37,612 nt of DNA from Gammaproteobacteria bacterium. Its GTDB lineage: Bacteria; Pseudomonadota; Gammaproteobacteria; SZUA-152. The position numbers and the translations under genes are program-made. A model generated the notes under the pieces. That model had not been told where the DNA came from. It worked only from the letters and a program-made list of their open reading frames with translations, and did not search any database. This document shows positions 27,171-34,861 of the stretch, one piece after another. Location of the stretch: contig JAJDNG010000188.1 of assembly GCA_022340845.1 (NCBI GenBank), positions 1 through 37,612 on the forward strand. The letters are read 5' to 3'. The stretch's first letter is position 1, and each line of letters starts with the position of its first letter.

Positions 27171-28235
27171 TCAATACGTCATTTTAGGAAGATCACCTTT
27201 CAAGGAAAGTAAAAATTCTTTCAATTGCTGTTTTTCTTTATCGCTCAATTTCAGAGGTTTTATGCGTTTATCCTGGTTTTTCTCGTTATCCCCGCCACGA
27301 TTGTAATGATCAATCACCTCGTCTATGGTCGCATAACGCCCGTCATGCATATACGGCATAGTATCGGGTAAATTTCGTAAAGTGGGTGTTTTAAATTTTT
27401 TCCAGTCTTCCATGTCATGGGTTTTTAAATACCGACCGGGATCATCATTGATGGTTTCCCATTCTTTCAAACCCATGCGTTTGGCGTCGAATTTTAAGAT
27501 TTTCTGAAATTCTTCTTTATCAAAATCGGTATTGCGTTTTAAACCGATGTTGTGAAAATCCGAATCAGTAAAGTTTGGGCCATTATGACATTGGATACAA
27601 CCAGCCTTGCCTTTGAATAACTTCATTCCCTTAACCGCTGCTTTACTTATGGCTTTTTGGTCGCCTTTTATGTAGCGATCGAAAGGGCTTTCACCGGTGA
27701 TGATAGTATGGCGTTGAAAGACTGCGATGGCATTGCCATAATCGGCAGGATTAGGTTTGCTGCCGTAAGCCGCCTCGAACATTTTGACAACCTCTACATC
27801 ATCGTTGAGAATTTTCATGAGTTTGTCTATGTCCTGACCTTTATGCACGGGGTTCTTAGTAGAACCCACCGCTTGCTTTTCCATACTGGGCGCGCGCCCA
27901 TCCCAGATCAAGGCTTTGTTATAACCGACGTTTAAGAGAGTGGGTGAATTGCGGCGCTCCACGAAACCTTCGTTCGCTACTGAGTATTTCGTCGGTAATG
28001 TCCAGCCTGTTTCCGGAATGTGGCAACTGCTACAATTCATGGTCCCATTTCCGGAGATGCGGTTATCAAAAAACAACTTTTTGCCTAGTGCGATTCGCTC
28101 CGGCGTGGGTGGATTATCCGGATTCACCGGCACAGGAGGCAATGGCCCTATATCCGGCACTGCCGCATGGCTTACCGACGTTAATACCAACAGGCTCAAA
28201 CCGGCGCGTAATAATATTGTGAACAGAGGTTTCAT
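27171..28235 (-). CDS. Periplasmic di-haem cytochrome c peroxidase (CCP/MauG family)
   Basis: A 354-residue secreted protein. The signal peptide is at about residues 1-24 (TSVSHA cleavage region). Two c-type haem sites are present: CSSCH (68-72) and CIQCH (213-217). Family segments include NPPTPERIALGKKLFFDNR, the SPTLLNVGYN loop and LPDTMPYMHDGRYATIDEV near the C-terminus. These proteins reduce H2O2 in the periplasm with electrons from small cytochromes or, in MauG relatives, oxidise protein residues. AAGGAG four bases before the ATG is a strong ribosome site. It is the third gene after an ECF sigma factor and an anti-sigma-like protein, 48 bases downstream of the latter, so it is probably a direct target of that sigma factor. 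Confidence 0.92.
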   Translation of the reverse strand: MKPLFTILLRAGLSLLVLTSVSHAAVPDIGPLPPVPVNPDNPPTPERIALGKKLFFDNRISGNGTMNCSSCHIPETGWTLPTKYSVANEGFVERRNSPTLLNVGYNKALIWDGRAPSMEKQAVGSTKNPVHKGQDIDKLMKILNDDVEVVKMFEAAYGSKPNPADYGNAIAVFQRHTIITGESPFDRYIKGDQKAISKAAVKGMKLFKGKAGCIQCHNGPNFTDSDFHNIGLKRNTDFDKEEFQKILKFDAKRMGLKEWETINDDPGRYLKTHDMEDWKKFKTPTLRNLPDTMPYMHDGRYATIDEVIDHYNRGGDNEKNQDKRIKPLKLSDKEKQQLKEFLLSLKGDLPKMTY

Positions 28236-28283
28236 TGTTGCTCCTTAATTATGTTAGATTGATTGGTCTTTATTTAGTCGTTC

Positions 28284-28886
28284 TTAAATAATCGACTGAA
28301 TAATCCGAGTGACTTGTGCCTGGCTCACATTTGCATCGAACAATGCCAATAAGCGGATATCCTCACGCGGGGCAACGGCAACCCAGGATTGACCATCAAT
28401 CATGCCATCTGCCTGAATCGCGTTTGACAGCCCTTCGCCGTCTCGATATACAAATAAGTTGATGGTGCCGTTATTGGGTAGATCAAATCTCAAGTGTTTG
28501 GCTTTTTGTTTGCCTATGGCGCAATTTTTACTCAGAGAAATGCGGTTGGCTTCAGAAGGAGTCTGCAACCCGGCTGTCTCGAACCAGGACTGATAACCGC
28601 CATCGATAGCCCCTACCAAATGGGCTTCTTGCTGGGCATGCGCATAGGCCAGAGAAATCAATTCAGGTTCGGTTTTCACTTGCAATGCCACCACCACCGC
28701 GATCACCAAACCGGCAGCAATTCCATACCACCATTTTTCCGGTTGAAACGACCGGCTTGTTGACGGCTGTGAGGCCTGAATTTGCATTTCCAGATTGGCC
28801 TTGAGTTTTTCGGCCAAGTCTGCTGGCGCCTTGGGCGCATTTAGAAATTCATGAAGTGTTTTGGCATCGTGTTGTTCTTGATCCAT
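28284..28886 (-). CDS. Membrane-anchored anti-sigma-like protein
   Basis: A 200-residue protein with an acidic cytoplasmic N-terminus (about 1-50, LHEFLNAPKAPADLAEKL), one membrane helix (about 54-68, IAAGLVIAVVVALQV) and a C-terminal domain of about 125 residues outside. It sits immediately after the ECF sigma gene (12-base gap), the usual place for its anti-sigma factor. GAGGT before the ATG serves as a ribosome site. It has no HxxxCxxC zinc anti-sigma motif; the only Cys is in SLSKNCAIGK. It resembles DUF3379-type proteins found beside sigma factors, but that name is tentative. Release of sigma is expected through an envelope signal. Confidence 0.75.
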   Translation of the reverse strand: MDQEQHDAKTLHEFLNAPKAPADLAEKLKANLEMQIQASQPSTSRSFQPEKWWYGIAAGLVIAVVVALQVKTEPELISLAYAHAQQEAHLVGAIDGGYQSWFETAGLQTPSEANRISLSKNCAIGKQKAKHLRFDLPNNGTINLFVYRDGEGLSNAIQADGMIDGQSWVAVAPREDIRLLALFDANVSQAQVTRIIQSII

Positions 28887-28898
28887 TACTGCAATACC

Positions 28899-29438
28899 TC
28901 AGTTTCGCTTTCTAAAAGGCACAATCACCTTATCTGATTCGCTATTGGTGTAAAACGCGCGCAACGCTTGGCGCGCTCGGGAGATTCGACTCATTACCGT
29001 GCCTATGGGTATACCCAATTGCTCGGCGATTTGATCATAAGTAAATCCGTGCAAACCGTGTAATAGCATTAATTCCCGTTGCCTCGTGCTTAATGACATT
29101 AATCCTGTACCCAGATCGAGCAATGTATCGAGGTTGACCTCGGTTAAGTTGTCGGAACCACCTATGTGGACATCGATGTGTTGTTCGCTCAGGGCCAAAG
29201 TATCAAGCCGCGTTTGTTGATATTCCTTGTATACTTGACGACGCAGTACAGTGAGCAGCCAGGGTAATGGATTATCTTCGTTTTCAATGTCGTGGCGACT
29301 TTTCCAGGCCTGGTAAAAGGTTTCTTGCACCAAATCTTCCGCTAAAGCACGATTACCCGTCATCCAAAACGCATGTTTGAACAGCGATGTATGCTGTTCG
29401 TCGATCCACTTTGTAAATTTATCTTTATCTATCAACAT
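28899..29438 (-). CDS. ECF-type RNA polymerase sigma factor
   Basis: A 179-residue sigma-70 family protein of the extracytoplasmic-function group, with only regions 2 and 4. Region 2 has HAFWMTGNRALAEDLVQET followed by FYQAWKSR. Region 4 has LMLLHGLHGFTYDQIAEQLG and GTVMSRISRARQALR, the -35-binding helix-turn-helix. The start ATG at 29438 has no good ribosome site. It is followed by the anti-sigma-like gene and the di-haem peroxidase gene. Autoregulation is likely; a GGAAATTT about 60 bases upstream is a possible -35 element but is unproven. Confidence 0.93.
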   Translation of the reverse strand: MLIDKDKFTKWIDEQHTSLFKHAFWMTGNRALAEDLVQETFYQAWKSRHDIENEDNPLPWLLTVLRRQVYKEYQQTRLDTLALSEQHIDVHIGGSDNLTEVNLDTLLDLGTGLMSLSTRQRELMLLHGLHGFTYDQIAEQLGIPIGTVMSRISRARQALRAFYTNSESDKVIVPFRKRN

Positions 29439-29812
29439 GTTAAAAATTATTGTCGGGTTTGCTATGCGCTTTTATATATAGTGTGAAATTTCCTGTGTTT
29501 TATTCCATAAAGATAATTAATTTTCTATCTGTTATAGGACCAAACCGTCTCATAATCGAGCGCGATGGGTATCCGGTCATTGGAAAAACAACGTCGAGGT
29601 TGGGTTTGGGTGCCGGGACATTGGAAAGGCCATCGAAGATAGAACAATAACGTCGGCTACGTATTGATTGGGTTTGTATAGATACCGAGATCCAGCAATC
29701 CTCCGTGAAAATGAAGCTCGGGTCACTCACCATTGAAGTTTCCATTGTTACACCCAATGTTGTAACATTCTTCGTTTTGAGTCTTCGTATACCCTTTTGT
29801 AAAAGCCGCGTT
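29439..29812. other. Divergent gap between the ECF sigma gene and uup
   Basis: It should hold the promoters of both neighbours. The left part (minus strand) has GGAAATTTC and TATATATA strings upstream of the sigma gene. The middle holds a decayed WXXGXW-repeat fragment (29563-29642). The frame of uup is open back to 29705, but that part has no family similarity. Confidence 0.5.
29563..29642 (+). pseudogene. Frameshifted remnant of a WXXGXW-repeat protein
   Basis: In one frame (from 29563) the sequence reads RWVSGHWKNN. In the next frame (from 29592) it reads RRGWVWVPGHWKGHRR followed by TAG at 29640. Both match the WV.GHW core of the WXXGXW repeat family (small secreted proteins with two such copies), and the spacing between copies is as expected if one base is missing. 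There is no signal peptide or start: a TAA closes the first frame a short way upstream. It is best read as the C-terminal end of a dead gene. Confidence 0.6.
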
Positions 29813-31708
29813 ATGCCTCTCATAAAACTCGAAAATGCCTCACTGGCCTTCGGCCACGTTCCGCTATTGGATAAAGCCAGTCTACAAATAGACGCCGGCG
29901 AGCGAGTCTGCTTGGTGGGCCGAAATGGGGTGGGTAAATCCACTTTATTGCGGGTCCTGAACAAAACCATTCATCTGGATGACGGCGAAGTCTGGCACCA
30001 ACCGCAATTGCGCATTGCGTATCTGGAGCAAGATGTTCCCCCTGCCGAATCGCAGACCGTATATGACGTGGTGGCTTCCGGCTTGGAGAAAGCCGGTCAA
30101 CTGTTGGCCGAATACCATCACGTTGCACAACAAATGGCCCACGACCATAGCGAATCGCTTACCAACCGCATGGCCTCATTGCAGCAAGCCATCGACAGTT
30201 GTGACGGCTGGCGTTTGGAGCAACGAGTCAATACCGTCTTAACCAAACTGGAGTTACCCGGCGACAGCAACATGGCGGAACTATCCGGGGGTTATAAGCG
30301 CCGGGTCATGCTGGCGCGGGCCTTGGTCTTGGAACCGGAATTGTTATTGCTGGACGAGCCCACCAACCACTTGGACATCGAAGCCATCAATTGGATCGAA
30401 GAATTTCTCCTGAGCTTCAATGGTGCATTATTGTTTATCACTCACGACCGTAGCTTTTTACGCCGTTTGGCAACCCGCATATTAGAACTGGATAGGGGCG
30501 TATTGACATCCTGGCCGGGCGATTACGATGACTATTTACAAAAGAAACAAGAACGGTTGGACGCTGAAGCCCAGCAAAACGCCAAGTTCGATAAAAAGTT
30601 AGCCGAAGAAGAAGTTTGGATACGTCAAGGCATTAAAGCCAGACGCACCCGTAACGAAGGCCGGGTGCGGGCCTTAAAAGCCCTGCGTGAAGAACGGCGC
30701 CAGCGCCTGGAAACCATGGGCAAAGTGAAAATGCAGCTGGATGCCGGTGAACAGTCCGGCAAAATCGTGATTGAGGCAAAACACATCAGTAAGAGCTTTG
30801 GCGACAAAAACATCATCAAAGACTTTTCCACTACCATTCTGCGCGGCGACCGCATCGGCATTATTGGTCCCAATGGCGCGGGCAAGAGTACCCTGATAAA
30901 ACTGCTACTGGGTGAACTCCCTCCCGATACGGGCAGTGTCGAACTGGGCACCAAGCTGCAAACGGCGTATTTCGATCAACAACGCAGCCAATTGGATCTG
31001 GAACGCACGGTGGTGGATAACTTAAACCAAGGCAGCGATATGATCACTGTCAATGGTCAAAACAAACACGTCATCGGCTATTTGCAGGACTTTTTGTTTC
31101 CGCCCCAACGGGCCCGCTCCCCGGTCAAATCCTTATCCGGTGGTGAGCGAAATCGGTTGTTGTTGGCCAGGTTGTTTGTACAGCCGGCCAATCTATTGGT
31201 CTTGGACGAACCCACCAACGATTTGGATATAGAAACGCTGGAATTGTTGGAAGAATTACTCAGTAACTATAATGGTACCATTATCGTGGTGAGCCACGAC
31301 CGGGCGTTCCTGGATAACGTGGCAACCAGCACTATTGTTTTCGAAGGCGAAGGACGCGTGGAAGAATATGTCGGTGGGTATGAGGACTGGCTGCGTCAGC
31401 GCAAGACACCAGCGCCTGGTTTGGAAAACAAACCCAGCGCCGCGATGAAAACCGCCATCGATCAATCGCAAATCAACAGATCCCAAACGCAAAAGAAAAA
31501 ACTCAGCCACAAAGAACAACGAGAATTGGACACATTGCCCGAACGCATCGAAGTACTGGAACAACAACAATCCGATATCCAGCAACAAATCAACCAGCCG
31601 GATTTCTATAAAGGCGATCCGGATACAATAAACGAGACCCTGGCCCGCTTGGCAAAGATTGATGCGGAATTGGAAGGCTGCTACCAGCGCTGGGAAAAAT
31701 TGATATAA
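29813..31708 (+). CDS. uup: ABC-F ATPase Uup
   Basis: A 631-residue soluble ABC-F protein with two nucleotide-binding domains and no membrane segments. First domain: GRNGVGKST, LSGGYKRRVMLARAL, LLLDEPTNHLDIEA. Second: GPNGAGKST, LSGGERNRLLLARLF, LVLDEPTNDLDIET. The linker between domains is basic. The C-terminus (about 550-631) is a coiled coil, HKEQRELDTLPERIEVLEQQ, typical of Uup, which binds DNA and branched structures and has been linked to ribosome function and transposon excision. The start MPLIKLENASLAFG at 29813 fits the family; the open frame further upstream does not. Length matches E. coli Uup (635). The gene is alone, convergent with the DUF839 gene. Confidence 0.94.
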   Translation: MPLIKLENASLAFGHVPLLDKASLQIDAGERVCLVGRNGVGKSTLLRVLNKTIHLDDGEVWHQPQLRIAYLEQDVPPAESQTVYDVVASGLEKAGQLLAEYHHVAQQMAHDHSESLTNRMASLQQAIDSCDGWRLEQRVNTVLTKLELPGDSNMAELSGGYKRRVMLARALVLEPELLLLDEPTNHLDIEAINWIEEFLLSFNGALLFITHDRSFLRRLATRILELDRGVLTSWPGDYDDYLQKKQERLDAEAQQNAKFDKKLAEEEVWIRQGIKARRTRNEGRVRALKALREERRQRLETMGKVKMQLDAGEQSGKIVIEAKHISKSFGDKNIIKDFSTTILRGDRIGIIGPNGAGKSTLIKLLLGELPPDTGSVELGTKLQTAYFDQQRSQLDLERTVVDNLNQGSDMITVNGQNKHVIGYLQDFLFPPQRARSPVKSLSGGERNRLLLARLFVQPANLLVLDEPTNDLDIETLELLEELLSNYNGTIIVVSHDRAFLDNVATSTIVFEGEGRVEEYVGGYEDWLRQRKTPAPGLENKPSAAMKTAIDQSQINRSQTQKKKLSHKEQRELDTLPERIEVLEQQQSDIQQQINQPDFYKGDPDTINETLARLAKIDAELEGCYQRWEKLI

Positions 31709-31837
31709 ATGGATTAGCTCACAATTTGCTTCCCATAAACATCAGCTGCTTTGCACTCTCGGACCGTTGCGGCTGCGGCCGCACAGGCTTGACGTTGGGC
31801 TGCTTTGCAATCAACAACTACATACTATTTATTTTTC

Positions 31838-31868
31838 AAAAAAAACGCCTGCACGCATGTGCAGGCGT
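31838..31868 (-). terminator. Rho-independent terminator after the DUF839 gene
   Basis: A perfect 10-bp stem (ACGCCTGCAC paired with GTGCAGGCGT) with loop GCAT is preceded on the plus strand by A8, which gives a U-tract on the minus-strand transcript. It lies about 70 bases after the stop of the minus-strand DUF839 gene. There is no T-run on the plus side, so uup is not clearly served by it. Confidence 0.9.
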
Positions 31869-31937
31869 CATTAGTACAAAACGTAGAATGTATACTGTGC
31901 TAATCGTTTAGATTCAGCAGCAGCACGAGTTGAGGTT

Positions 31938-33449
31938 TTACTTTCTAGTTTTGCTCATCTTCTTGATGAAGTTGGTGTCATTGCTTTTGCTGCAGGTTTT
32001 GACACCACGGCGCTCGCGACGGTCATGGTGTTCGTCGTCACCCTTAACACAAGGTGGTGCAACGACGTCTTTCACATCGATCAACCACAGAGCATCACCT
32101 TGGCCATCGGCTACGTCAGTGCTTTCCGGATGCTGGACGGATACGATGAACTGAGTGGGATGGTTCGGACGGAAGATCATGCCGGTGTTTTCCGCACCTT
32201 TGACCTGCAGGCTCATGAAGTGGTCAACAGACTCGGCAACGCCGTCGCCGTTAGTGTCTCGCAGGAACCAGATGTCCCCACCTTTGTCACTACCGTTCGG
32301 CCAGTCTTCAACCATATAGATGTTGCCAAAAGCGTCCTGAGCCAGGTTATCCGGGGAAGTGATGTGACCGGAAGTGGCGGGGTAGCCCAGGTTCTTGACA
32401 GTGTCTTCGTTGGCCATCAGACGTACCATGGCCTTGCCATTACCCAGTTCCTCCACAGAGAAAGCACCCTGCTCTTCAGTAGCGTTGAAATACAGTACTT
32501 CATTACCGTTGGCCAGTTTGCCAACTTCAACGTCTTCCGGGCGACGGTAAGGTGTGCCACCCTGTTCGTCAGCCGCAGCACGACCGCCGCGAGTTACGTT
32601 GTCAAATGGATCTGCTTCTGTAAGGGCATTGCCATCTGCATCAGTCAGGGCAACCCAGGTGGCCGGACCAGTACGATCTGCATAGGTATAATCAGTTTCG
32701 CCGTATTTCGGAGCGTTGGCGGAGGTATCGCCGGCAAAGCCGTCAACAGACAATACAAAAGACTGGCCTTTGCTGTAATCACCGGCTACAGAGGGAACGA
32801 ACTTGTAGACAGAACCGGAACGGTCTTCATCGACGAAATACAGAGCGCTGCCGTCGGCGTTGAAACGCAAACCTTCGTGAGACACATTAGGAACACTGTT
32901 CAATTCATTGATCTCAACAGTTTCACCATTTTCTACATCGGCCATGGGATTCACGATTTCGAACAGACGGCCTTGGCCGGACCATTCTTCACCAACCAGC
33001 AAAGTATTAACTGGTGTCCAGGTAGCAGGGTCAAAAGCGCCATAATCGCTGCTCCAGAGACCAGTGCCATCACCAGCCACAATATTTACTGCACGGTCGG
33101 TTTTCGTGTCGTAACGAGTGACACCAGCGCCGAATTGTGTTTCATGGGGGATGAACACATAACGACCAGTAGGATCAAACGCACTCATATCGAACATGGA
33201 AGCGTTAGTGCCCAGTCCCGGTACGCGAATGATGGACTGAGTGATATCGGCTTCGACTTCTTTCAGGCTGGTCAGATTCTGCTGGCTGACGCCGGCGGGA
33301 ACCTGCCAGGGATTGTTGATTTCGTTAACGTGATTGGGAACCTGAGCTACCGCAGTAGACTGAGTCAGTGGATTAAAATATATGTCTGTACCGGCATGGA
33401 CGTTGGTGCAAGCCGCCGCAACCAGAGTAGCTAATAAAGCTTTTTTCAT
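31938..33449 (-). CDS. Secreted DUF839/PhoX-like protein
   Basis: A 503-residue protein with a short signal peptide (MKKALLATLVAAACTNVHA) and a strong AGGAG nine bases before the ATG. The body is a predicted beta-propeller of the PhoX/DUF839 type: FIPHETQFGAGVTRYD, LLVGEEWSGQGRLFEI, VSHEGLRFNADGSALYFVDE, RPEDVEVGKLANGNEVLYF, SPDNLAQDAFGNIYMVEDW. Many acidic residues fit calcium binding. PhoX is a calcium- and iron-dependent alkaline phosphatase, but this member lacks the twin-arginine signal of classic PhoX, so phosphatase activity is uncertain. The C-terminus is a charged basic tail (DDEHHDRRERRGVKTC onward). A candidate promoter is TTCAAA (33545-33540) with CATAAT (33521-33516), spacing 18. 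Confidence 0.85.
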   Translation of the reverse strand: MKKALLATLVAAACTNVHAGTDIYFNPLTQSTAVAQVPNHVNEINNPWQVPAGVSQQNLTSLKEVEADITQSIIRVPGLGTNASMFDMSAFDPTGRYVFIPHETQFGAGVTRYDTKTDRAVNIVAGDGTGLWSSDYGAFDPATWTPVNTLLVGEEWSGQGRLFEIVNPMADVENGETVEINELNSVPNVSHEGLRFNADGSALYFVDEDRSGSVYKFVPSVAGDYSKGQSFVLSVDGFAGDTSANAPKYGETDYTYADRTGPATWVALTDADGNALTEADPFDNVTRGGRAAADEQGGTPYRRPEDVEVGKLANGNEVLYFNATEEQGAFSVEELGNGKAMVRLMANEDTVKNLGYPATSGHITSPDNLAQDAFGNIYMVEDWPNGSDKGGDIWFLRDTNGDGVAESVDHFMSLQVKGAENTGMIFRPNHPTQFIVSVQHPESTDVADGQGDALWLIDVKDVVAPPCVKGDDEHHDRRERRGVKTCSKSNDTNFIKKMSKTRK

Positions 33450-33945
33450 TTAGTGTGTCTCCTTTATTATTTAAGATAAAATTCATGGCCGAGCCGGTAA
33501 GAAGTATCTGGTTAGATTATGAAAAATTGATGACAGATATTTGAAGGTTTGTTTACAATAATTTTGGTGAGCCGGCGAAATACTGTGGAATGTCCAGCAT
33601 GATGTCACCAAGACTTGCGACTGTCTGGCTGCCGCCAATCACGGCGTTTAGGTAAGCTGCGCCGCAGGAGCAACCAAAAACCTGGGCATCAAAGGAGAAA
33701 TCAAAGCGGCGTTGATGGAAGTCGCGACCAACTTCAGTTGCGGCAAATCAGATCAACTTTTCATTCAAGATGCAATGCCTTAATCCGTAATTCAAACCAC
33801 AGCTGGCACGCCGCGGTTTTTTTGGCTGTTAATTTCATGATTAATTCTATCTCTGCGAGCCAAAGAACTTTTTATATATTGATTTAATTGATGTTTTACA
33901 GGCACAATGCGCACTACTAAAACCGACAGCGTGGAGAGGAACTAA
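33450..33945. other. Divergent gap between the DUF839 gene and adk
   Basis: It contains the DUF839 ribosome site and promoter candidate at the left and the adk ribosome site at the right (GAGAGGA before the ATG). Between them, 33571-33785, lies a protein-like frame broken by TAG (listed separately). A T7 run after an imperfect AAACCAC/GCGGTTT stem around 33796-33825 could be a weak plus-strand terminator. Confidence 0.45.
33571..33785 (+). pseudogene. Possible decayed gene fragment interrupted by TAG
   Basis: One plus-strand frame reads like protein on both sides of a TAG at 33649-33651: DVTKTCDCLAAANHGV before it, and VSCAAGATKNLGIKGEIK, AALMEVATNFSCGKSDQL after it, ending at TAA 33783-33785. 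There is no start codon with a ribosome site, and a TGA lies just upstream. I do not recognise the family. It may be the remnant C-terminus of a lost gene, or chance. Confidence 0.3.
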
Positions 33946-34593
33946 ATGAAACTGATTTTATTGGGCGCACCAGGTGCGGGCAAAGGCACCGTCGCCAAAC
34001 AACTGACACAATTGGACGGCTCCGTACAAATATCCACCGGCGATATACTCCGCGGCGCGGTACAAGCCGGTACGGACTTGGGAAAAGAGGCCGAAGGCTA
34101 CATGAAACGCGGTGACCTGGTTCCCGATTCCCTGATTATGGGAATCATGGAAAATCGCCTGCAAGAGCCCGATTGCCAAAAAGGCTTTTTGTTGGACGGC
34201 TTTCCCCGCACCATCCCCCAGGCCGAAGAATTAAAAAAATTATTAGTCAAACTGGGAATTGAATTGGATATGGCGGTAAACATCGATGTGCCTCGCGAGG
34301 TTATTTTGGACCGACTAACCACCCGCCGGACGTGTTCCAATTCGGAGTGCCAGGCTATTTACAACGTCAAGAGCCACCCACCGAAGAAAGAAGGCGTGTG
34401 CGATAAATGTGGCAGCCCCGTGATTCAACGTGAAGACGAAACCGAGGAAGCCATCAGCCATCGCCTGGAAACCTACAACGAAAAAACGGCACCCTTGATC
34501 GGCTTTTACGAAAAAGAAGGATTGTTAATAACGGTAAATGCGACTTCCAGCGAAGCTGTCATAGATGCCATCCAGAAAAAACTGGGTAAATAA
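33946..34593 (+). CDS. adk: Adenylate kinase, zinc-finger LID type
   Basis: A 215-residue adenylate kinase, interconverting ATP, ADP and AMP. P-loop GAPGAGKGT (7-15), NMP-binding STGDILR (30-36), GFLLDGFPRT (80-89) and the LID arginines RRT are present. The LID is the long form and holds four cysteines, C130, C135, C152 and C155 (C-x4-C, x16, C-x2-C), which should bind zinc. E. coli and most enteric adenylate kinases replace these Cys by a hydrogen-bond network, so this type is less usual here. The first pair has a wider spacing than the common C-x2-C. GAGAGGA five bases before the ATG is a strong ribosome site. It stands alone. Confidence 0.95.
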   Translation: MKLILLGAPGAGKGTVAKQLTQLDGSVQISTGDILRGAVQAGTDLGKEAEGYMKRGDLVPDSLIMGIMENRLQEPDCQKGFLLDGFPRTIPQAEELKKLLVKLGIELDMAVNIDVPREVILDRLTTRRTCSNSECQAIYNVKSHPPKKEGVCDKCGSPVIQREDETEEAISHRLETYNEKTAPLIGFYEKEGLLITVNATSSEAVIDAIQKKLGK

Positions 34594-34620
34594 AGACCAT
34601 TCGAGGTCTGTAAGCACCTA

Positions 34621-34683
34621 GCTTGAAAATTACGCCGTACTGGCAAATAGAAAATATTTACCCGTGCGGCGCTGATTTCAAGC
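34621..34683. repeat. 63-base long imperfect hairpin downstream of adk
   Basis: GCTTGAAA (34621-34628) pairs with TTTCAAGC (34676-34683). After a small internal loop CGCCGTAC pairs with GTGCGGCG (one G-T wobble). After another mismatch AAATA pairs with TATTT around a GAAAA loop. About 23 base pairs form in 63 bases. There is no T-run on either side, so it is not a typical terminator. It could be a structured RNA, an mRNA 3' stabiliser, or a small palindromic repeat element. Confidence 0.65.
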
Positions 34684-34861
34684 CACGTCATTCAACCCTA
34701 TTAAATTCATAATAATCAATCAGATAAGAATTTCTTCGCGACGTACTACCAGCCTCCCCCGCTGCACTTACAATACCCCACAACAGTGCTAGACTTCTTG
34801 CAAGAAAACAAACACGCTTCAATAGGCCAATAGCAAAACTGGCCACTGACACCGCAGGACA

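Noticed and set aside
29500-29970. 156-codon minus-strand frame across the uup start
   Set aside because: The part inside uup is antisense of its Walker A region; the rest has no motif and is opposite the WXXGXW remnant.
32025-33434. 469-codon open frame on the plus strand antisense to the DUF839 gene
   Set aside because: The minus strand has a signal peptide, ribosome site and DUF839 motifs. The antisense frame has no recognisable domain and follows the codon bias of the real gene.
34621-34683. Hairpin considered as an integron attC site
   Set aside because: The ends lack the RYYYAAC and GTTRRRY core sites, and there is no cassette arrangement around it.
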